Assembly: GCA_947462335.1 (NCBI GenBank)
Contig: OX381704.1
Coordinates: 46,628,942-46,692,941, forward strand
Length of the DNA: 64,000 nt
Reading direction: 5' to 3'
Source: Harmothoe impar
Lineage: Eukaryota > Annelida > Polychaeta > Phyllodocida > Polynoidae
Position 1 is the first letter of the stretch. Every line of letters begins with the position of its first letter. The position numbers were made by a program, and so were the translations under genes. Positions 11,701 to 20,700 of the stretch are shown here, piece after piece. The notes under the pieces are model-generated. The model ran no database searches and was not told where the DNA came from. It saw only the letters and a list, made by a program, of their open reading frames with translations.

Positions 11701-14700
11701 TCTAAAGAGGTTGGCAAAAATTGGTGATTTTACATGAAAAATTGCCAAAATCTCCTATTTTCCCCAATTTTCACCTGTTTTCACCAATTTTCAAGTGACT
11801 ATGCTTCTTTGAACAGCTCTGTAGAGCTTAATAATTGAGATATAGCTTAAATAAAAAAAAGGTCTCCAGGGAGTGACACCAAGATGTATCCCCAATCATC
11901 AAATCCTAAAAAAGTGTTCTTTTCCCATCCCATGATGCTGTTCAAAGAAAAAAAACACGTTTTTGTTCCATTTGCATTCCATAGCTTCTGAAAACTTCCA
12001 AAATGGAACTACCGTAAATTCCCGCGTACTACCCGCGGGTTGTACGCGAACCAAACTCAGCTTTCATTTGATACCAGACATGCCTATACAGGGTGCGGGT
12101 TATACGAGGGTTTTTATCACTATAGAACAGTACTAAAATATGAATTTTCAGATCCAAAAATGGGTTATAGCATTCTCCTGAGTTGAGGGTGCGGGTTATA
12201 CGCGAGATGCGGGTAGTACGCGGGAATTTACGGTAATCTGATAGAAACATTGAATATGATCAATTCGGTGTACAATACTAAGGTATAGTCTCAACATGCT
12301 GTGTCAAATTATGCATGCATGTGTGTTCATTTTGACCAACCTGTTGAGAGCCCTTAAGGCAATGTGAACCAGGATTATTGAGTAATAATTATACAGGCAT
12401 ACCTGTAATTACTGGACATCGATTCTCTGTCTCTTTGTAGCTCTATAGTGATCGATGCCCAGTTTTATACTTCAGACCAGTGGCTCATTTTGGCTGCTTT
12501 TCGCCTCACAGATTGCTCCTAGCGCAAAATCCTGACTAGGTGTCAATATATTCTCTATGCCAAAGTGTAATTTGAGGGTAGAAAACAGTGGAACCTCAGT
12601 TAGAAAAAATCCTACTGAACAGTTTTTTAGAAAATTAGGGTTTTGTTGCCTTTTTTTGCTGTTTTTAATACATTTCCTACATAACCCGTGAACGTCAGCA
12701 TTTCTCAATTTTCAGGTATTTAGAATTAGAATTTGACATTTTTTTGATCGCAGTAGGATTCCTGAATACCGAGCCATTCTACACCGGGTGTTATTTTGAA
12801 AAAATATAAATCATTTGATAGTGTATTTGGTGTCCTAAATAGAGGGAGTTAAGCCCAGAACTGCTCACAATACTCACACAAGAGGTTGATGTGACTACAC
12901 CCTCAGGTATACCTCACGTGGGGACAAAAGTTATAAAAGACGCTATGATAGCCTGTCCGAAAGCCTTCACACACATAATGGAGTTTTCACTTCTCTCAGC
13001 CTCACTCCCAACTGCATGGAAGAATGCGACCATAACCCCACTCCTGAAGACCGGCAATCTCAAAGAGGTATCAAATTGGAGGCCGATCTCCATATTACCC
13101 ATCCCCAGCAAGATTATGGAGAAACTAATTCATATTCATCTTTCACAATTCTTAGAAGCAAATAAGGCTCTCTCGGCACAGCAATATGGATTTAGAAAAG
13201 GTTTCAGTACGTCGGAAGCAGTTTATGATTTACTAGCAGATATATATAATGCCCGTAATTCTCATCAATATGTAGCATCAGTGTTTATTGACATAAGAAA
13301 AGCATTTGACTGCGTTAACCACGATATCCTTCTTCACCAACTAAAAAAGTCTGGAATAAACCGCACTGTACTCATGTGGCTACATGCTTACCTGAAAGGT
13401 AGATACCAATCCACGAAGGTTGACGGAGTGACTTCCTCCCCCAAAGATGTACATTTTGGTGTACCCCAAGGCTCAGTCCTGGGGCCTACCCTCTTCATCT
13501 TTTTTATCAATTCAGTACTCCTAAACACAGGGACTGCAAAAGCGAAGCTGTATGCAGATGACGTAGTTCTGTACACTACATCAAAATATCCAGCTGTGGC
13601 CCTCAGAAACCTACAACAAGAAGCTAATAATTTGAGCAAGAAATGTGATAACCTAGGCCTTAGTATAAACCATAATAAATCGAAAATGATGTGGTTCTGC
13701 GCTGAACACAAACGTAAAAACTGCCTGAATAGGCACCTGTATATAGGTGACAACAGGATTCAAACCACTGACACCTTCACCTATCTTGGCGCCACTCTCG
13801 ACACCACTCTCAACATGACCCCCTTCCTGAACAAAACAATAGGAAACACAAATTTCCTGTCTTTCAAATTTGGAAAGTTAAGATACCTTTTAGGAATGGA
13901 TGATGCAAAGACTCTGTTCCAGCAAGCCATCCTTCCACACTTTGATAACTGCTCCTTCATGACAGATTGTAGCACTGAAACAAATACAAAGAAGCTCCAA
14001 GTCATTCAGAATAGAATGCTCAGATGCATCCGAAATGTAAGAGTGTGGGAAGACTCAGTAGCTGATCTTCACGACCTGTGCGAAATCCCTCTCCTGGCCC
14101 CAAGGAGAAAAGAGTTACTCATGTCACTAATATTCAGTAAAACAAAGAAAAAAAAACCTATTATTACAAGACGTAGAACCAGAAACGATAACAAGCAAAA
14201 TCATAAAATCCCTTTCCCCCGCACACAAAAGTTCAAAAGAAGTCCATTATATAGAGGTCTGGTAACATGGAATAAGCTCCCAGTAGATATTCAATTAGCT
14301 GAGAGCAAACTGGTGTTCAAGAGGAAGATAAAGAAACTGTTTGGGACATATATGAAAGGGAGAAACGCGGCCGCCACGGCCAGAAGGATAAGGGCAAGAC
14401 GAGTACCAAGACGAAGAGTATAGCAGCATGGAGCTTAAAGGAAACCTGTCTAGGTTGAAAGAAATCAGGGTAAAGATATTCACCTGACCAGGTGGCACCC
14501 GTGATACCATATCAACAACTCAAAGGATAAGGGAGATGGGAAGGAACTTTTACTTTGAACTCTTTATATTCACTCATCTGTATGATATCTCACCCAACCC
14601 TGTATATATGTGATTGACTTTGACAGACTGCTCAGTTTGCAGCCAAAACCCGCTTAATCAAAATTTAAACCTATCTTCTAAACTGTATATACTGTAATAA

Positions 14701-17700
14701 CCTTGTACGCATACGACCACTGCGTCAATTCATTTGGACACTTGTACGGGACCAAAAGGACATACGGAAAAACAACAGTAAATAAAAGCTGGTGAAGTAT
14801 GCATCAAAAAAAAAAAAAAAAAAAAAAAGTTTAATTGGTTGTTGACAATCCAGTCAAGGGCTATTAGGTTCAGTTCAGTGCAAGTTGCAAAACAAGTGAC
14901 TTGCACTTTTTAACTTGACCTCATGTCCACTATGTAGGTCTTCACTATGCATGGGTCTATCCAGAGTCCATCCATGGGATCACGCATGGAGGCAGATTCC
15001 GCAGCTTTTGGCGAGAAAAAAGTTCAAAATCGCAAAGAAATGAAACTTGCTTAAAAACCCCATTTTTGGCGGAGAAAAAAATTCAAAATCACAAAAAAGT
15101 GAAATTTGCCTAAAAACACCTGATTTGGTGAGAAAAAAGTTCAAAATCGCAAAAAAAGTGAAATTTGCCTAAAAACACCTGATTTGGCGAGAGAAAAGTT
15201 CAAAATCGCAAAAAAAAGTGACATTTGCATAAAAACACCCTATTTGGCGAGAAAAAAGTTCAAAATCGCAAAAAAGGGAAATTTGCCTAAAAACACCCTA
15301 TGACTGTAGCATGAATGCAGACACTCAGACTCATGAACACCCACACAGACATACACATAGGCATGAACATGGCCTTCTCCTTCATATAGCAACCTATGTA
15401 TTTCTACTTTGATGAGACTGAATATAGCTTTCTGTTAGAAGGATCAACATGGATGTCGATGTCCAGTTTTAGATATATACTGTAAACGTATTTTATTTCG
15501 CGCTGTACATATTTTCGCGGATTTCGCGGATTTTAAAATCCGCGAAAATATGTACAGAGCGAAAATTTATCCAATATAGCTTTATAACTGTAATATTTCA
15601 ATATCAGCGAATTTAAATCCCTGCGAAATGGTATTTTGAAGCAAATCCGCGAAAATTTGTACCAGCGAAAATATGTACGTTTACAGTACCCATATAGTGC
15701 ATTGGAGTGCTATAATGTTGGACTGCTGTATATTTGCGACCGGTACATTGCCACTAGTGACCCGTCACATGGAGGAAGAAAAGGCAAAGAAGTGGCATGC
15801 TATTGGAAGTGCTGGGCCGTTACTACCAATTCAATTCAATTCAATTTTATTCACACACAACCCCTTTCGGGGCAAAGGAGAAAGGATAAGATAATGCCGG
15901 GTGTAGCCGAAAGTTACATTGGCATCACCGGATACATATATGCCATAAACATGTTTTTATAGGTGTAGCATATAAAATAAGTTAAATACATAAATGGACT
16001 AGATACATAGAGTAGCACCATTCCTAGTCAGATCTATGATAATGAGGTTGAACATAAATGTGTTCACTGTACAAACATAGCTGTCATGCGTAGTTTCAAT
16101 GGACGACTAACCTGAATACACAGGTGACTAATCTACATGTACATATATTAATATACAGCAGTCCAACATTATAGCACTCCAATGCGCTATATGGATATAT
16201 ATCTAAAACTGGACATCGACATCCATGTAACAGAATCCTTCTAACAGAAAGCTATATTTAGTAGAAGTAGAAATCCATGAATATCTATAATGAAGGAGAA
16301 CACCATGTTCATGCCTATGAATATGTCTGTGTGTATGTTCATTTCAAAATTCAAGATTGCAACCATTCATTGAATGCCACCATGCTTTTAATGTAATCTC
16401 AAATTGCAGTTGCAGTAATTTGATACTAATAAAAAAAATCTATTCTATTTTTTTTTCATGAACAGTTGGCATCCCATAGATTCAAGATGGCTATCACTCA
16501 TTGATTGTCCCGATGCTTGAAATGCAATCTTGACTTGTAGTTGCATTAATTTGATCAAAAAAACAAATCCTATTTGATTTTTCCTTCATTCGACCCATTC
16601 AAGATGGCTACCATTTACTAAATGCCACAATGCTTTCAGTGCAATGAAGAATTGTAGTTGCATTAATTTGATATCTATTTTAAGAAAATGTCTATTTGAT
16701 ACCTTTTTCAAACACAGTTGGCACCCCATAGGTTTAGGATGGCCACCATTCATTGAATGCCACACTGCTTTAAATGCAATCTTGAAATGTAGTTGCATTA
16801 ATTTTATACTGTTCAAAAAATCCAATTAAGTTGTTTTTTTCATGAAGAGTTGGCACCCCATAGGTTCAAGATGGCCACCAGTCATTGAATGCCATAATGC
16901 TTAAATGCAATCTTGAATTGCAGTTGAATTGCAGTTGAATTAATTTGATTCTAAAAAAAAACAACTAATTCTATTCTTTTTTTTAAATTCATGAACAGTT
17001 GGCACCCCATATATTTAAGATGACTACCATTCATTGAATGCCCTGGTGCTTAAAATGCAATCTCGAATTGTAGTTGCATCAATTTAATGCTAATAAAAAA
17101 CAAATTCTTATCGATTTTTCTTTCATGAATAGTTGGCACCCCATAAGGTGGCTACCACTCATATTAATGCAAATACAATGCTTTAAGTGCTATCACGAAT
17201 TGTTTTTACATTTAGGGAGTGATCATTTATTAACAACAGGGGGGGGTGGTGGGTTTCCGCGCGGAGCATGCGAAATTTTTTACACTCCCCCCCCCGGTCA
17301 AGGGGTCAACATTTTTTACCCCCCCCTTGGGGTCAAAAATCGGCTCGCGCGCGGACCCTTTGAAGCATAGTAACGCGCGGGCTTTTTGGCTCAAAACAGG
17401 GTAAATTGTTTTGACCCCCCCCTAAGAGGGGTCCAAATTTTTTTGCCCCCCCCCAAACCCACCACCCCCCCTGTTGATAATAAATGATCACTCCCTTATC
17501 TGATACTAAAAAAATAAAATATTCTATTTGAATTTTCTTTCATGAACAGTTGGCACCCCATAAATTGAAAATGCACCCAGCAAGCAGGTCAACAGCTATA
17601 TACGGACAAGTGTACTTTCCCTGCCTGTTCTCCTTCAGTTCAGAGTGAAGAGGGTGGGAGGGGGTGACCATCAACAGTGCATAAACACTTTGATTGGATG

Positions 17701-20700
17701 ACAATGCAGTTTTTATATTACAACCCTAAATTTGTGCAACGAAAATCATCAAGAAATACTAAGTATTTTTTCCAAAGAATAGCTTTTCTAGAATGGCTCG
17801 ATACTCAGAAATCCTACTGCGAATAAAAAAAAGTCAAATTCTGATTCTAAACACCTGAAAAGTGAGAAATGCTGGCGTTCACGGTTTATGTAGGAAATGT
17901 ACTAAAAACACCAAAAATATGCAACAAAACCCTAATTTTCTCAAAAACTGTTCAGTAGGATTTTTTCTAACTGAGGTTCCAGTGTTTTCTACCCTCATAT
18001 TACACATTGGCATAGAGAATATATTGGCACCTAGTCAGGATTTTGCCCTAGAAGCAATCTGTGAGGCAAAAAACAGCCAAAATGAGCCACTGGTCTGAAG
18101 TATAAAACTGGGCATCGATCACTATAGAGCTACAAAGAGAGAGAATCGATGTCCAGTAACAAGTCAAGCTATTGTTGTGTTAGACAGCAAAATATAAATA
18201 AAGCTGACATGGTCTCGCAAGAAAAGGATGGGACAGAGCATGTAGTCACTTGCCAGTACAATGTCAGTACTGGCCCGGTAAAGGCGTGTTTGCTGGGTAG
18301 GCATGCAGCTCGGATTTGCTCACGAGTTATGTATTTGTTTTATTATACCTAGGATATGATATTCATATCTCTTAACCAATGATACTTACTTGAAATTTTA
18401 TGAAAGCATGGCAACTATTTACAAATATCGTCCGATCGCCGATTGTCTTCGCTACAACTTGAACTTGTGCCACAAGCCTGACAAGGTGTTTCTCCGCTGT
18501 CCTAAAAGATTTTCGTCTAAAAACCTTATTTCTTGTCAAATTTACATAGTGTAAAATGATATGTGCATGGTGGCATATCCTCTCTACCATTTCCAATCAT
18601 TAAAAGGCGCACTCAACCCAGGACCTATCCCTGTCGAGTTTTGTACGCAAATAACGTTGTGGGTTCAGTGCACCTTTAAACTACTCAAAATATGCGGCTT
18701 AATGTGTATAGATCGGGTTAAAAATCGGCAATCGGCAATCGTTTTGACTTTTTTGAGCTGTGCTCTTATTTGCTAAGAGGTGGTCACGTGACATTTTCAA
18801 TACGTCCACTGGGTGGCTGTGCGACAGGAGAGGAGGGCCACGGTCAGACCTGGGACGCCTGTCATCACTCCTCCAGTGTGCCACTGTGAGTGTGCCAGGA
18901 CGTACCACCCTCCTGTGGGTATTCCCCACACCAGCCACTTGGGTTTACCCCTAGGTCACCCAGTGCACCTCAGATAGGAGTGCTTGGCGTGAGAGTGCAT
19001 CATACAGGAGCGCATCATGCAGCCCCTTGACAGAAGGAAGTTCAAGCTCTATGATTTAATGAAGGAAAGAAACCTTTTCTGAGCCCATTGAAAAAGACCA
19101 CAAAGTCCACATTGTATTCAATTGAATCACCACTGGTGTGGCAAGCAATCAAAGAGCAATCAAGGAGATTTATAGTAGTGGCATAAGTCAGACATGGTTA
19201 TGTGTGAGTATAAGCCTTGGACAACATTAATTATCTGTGGCTGGTGCCTTGGGCAATTTACTGGAAGGGTCGTATTCAATGGCGCCATTGAATACAATGT
19301 GGCCATATTCAATGGGCTAAGAAAAATTTGGTTTTCCTTCATTAAATGGCTTCAAACAAAAAATAAATGCAAATTCTAACTACATTGATACCTCTCTGCC
19401 ATATTTCACTTGTGGGGGCTGGGCCAGATCTCACTCAGCTTGCAACTTCGTGGGATACTGCCCAGCCCCCACTCCTGAAATACATCAGAGACGGTATCAA
19501 TGGGCGTTGGCATCTGTCTATGTCCTTGGCTTTTAACACTTACTGCAAGTCACTCAAGTCACTTGTACCATATCTATGTCATGTCATCTCATGCCATGGT
19601 TGGGAAGTGTAGGTGTTATGCAAAATGTTTCTTAAATTGGCTAGTAGATCTATTACGTATACTAGATTCTACATCTTTTAAGTTCAAATGATATATTTTC
19701 TTTACAGATGACCCAAAGGAGTTTTTAGTTGGACAGTTAGGTAAACTGCAACAATGTCGCTCAACGCCTCTAGACTACCCGTGTTTGTTTGATGAGACGA
19801 ACATCGGCTCCGTCTTTGGCATGATGGACCCAACTCACCGTGGCTTTATCACAATTGACCAGTACAAACAAGGTGAGTTTTAAACTTTTCACTTTTATCA
19901 TAAATGTTCCCTACTGTTTTTAAGGAGTGTAGTCGGTTATGTATCTTAATCGTTAATTCAACTTTTAATAACAAATAAAATCCTACTGGTAAAGCTGTCT
20001 AGTCTAGATCTTTGTACATGTATATATTTTTAACTATTGAAATATTAATGAACTGTATAGAAAATGGAATGAATAATTATATGCTTAGATAAAGGAGGGC
20101 ACAGAACTATGTATCTCTATGGTATGTTCATAATGTTGTGTTCTGACAGTGTTCCATTTCTCCGTCATGTGATACATGTTGTGTTTTATTTCCCCCTCCT
20201 CCTCAATAGCACTTTGGACACTAGGTGTGACAGGGTACGACGAATCTCCGTCCGGCTGCGACATCGGCCGCATCTCACAAGACACCTTCATCAGAGAAGC
20301 GTAAGCTCCACTTGTTTGCTAATTACGGTAACGATTTTAGGGCTGCAGTGTAACACCCCATTTATAGTTGGGCACGTTCAAATAACCTTAGGGAGTGCTT
20401 ATTTTTTAACAACAGGGGGGGGGTGGTGGATTTGGGGGGGGGGGGGTAAAAAATTTGGACCCCTTGACCGGGGGGGGGGGGTAAAAAATTTAGACCCCTC
20501 TTGGGGGGGGGTGAAAAAAATTCAACCTGTTTTGAGGGGAAAAGCCAGCGCGTTACTATGCTACAAAAGGGCGCGAATGCGCGCGATTTTCGGCCTGCCG
20601 GGTGGGGGTAAAAAATTTCGACCCCTCTAGCGGGGGGGGTGAAAAAATTTCGCGCGCTGCGCGCAAAATCTCACCACCCCCCCCCTGTTGTTAAAAAATG

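Noticed and set aside
12472..12708. 78-codon frame conserved in both arms of the inverted repeat (also 17862-18098)
   Set aside because: Similarity is explained by the repeat itself; no family resemblance and no start or termination context.
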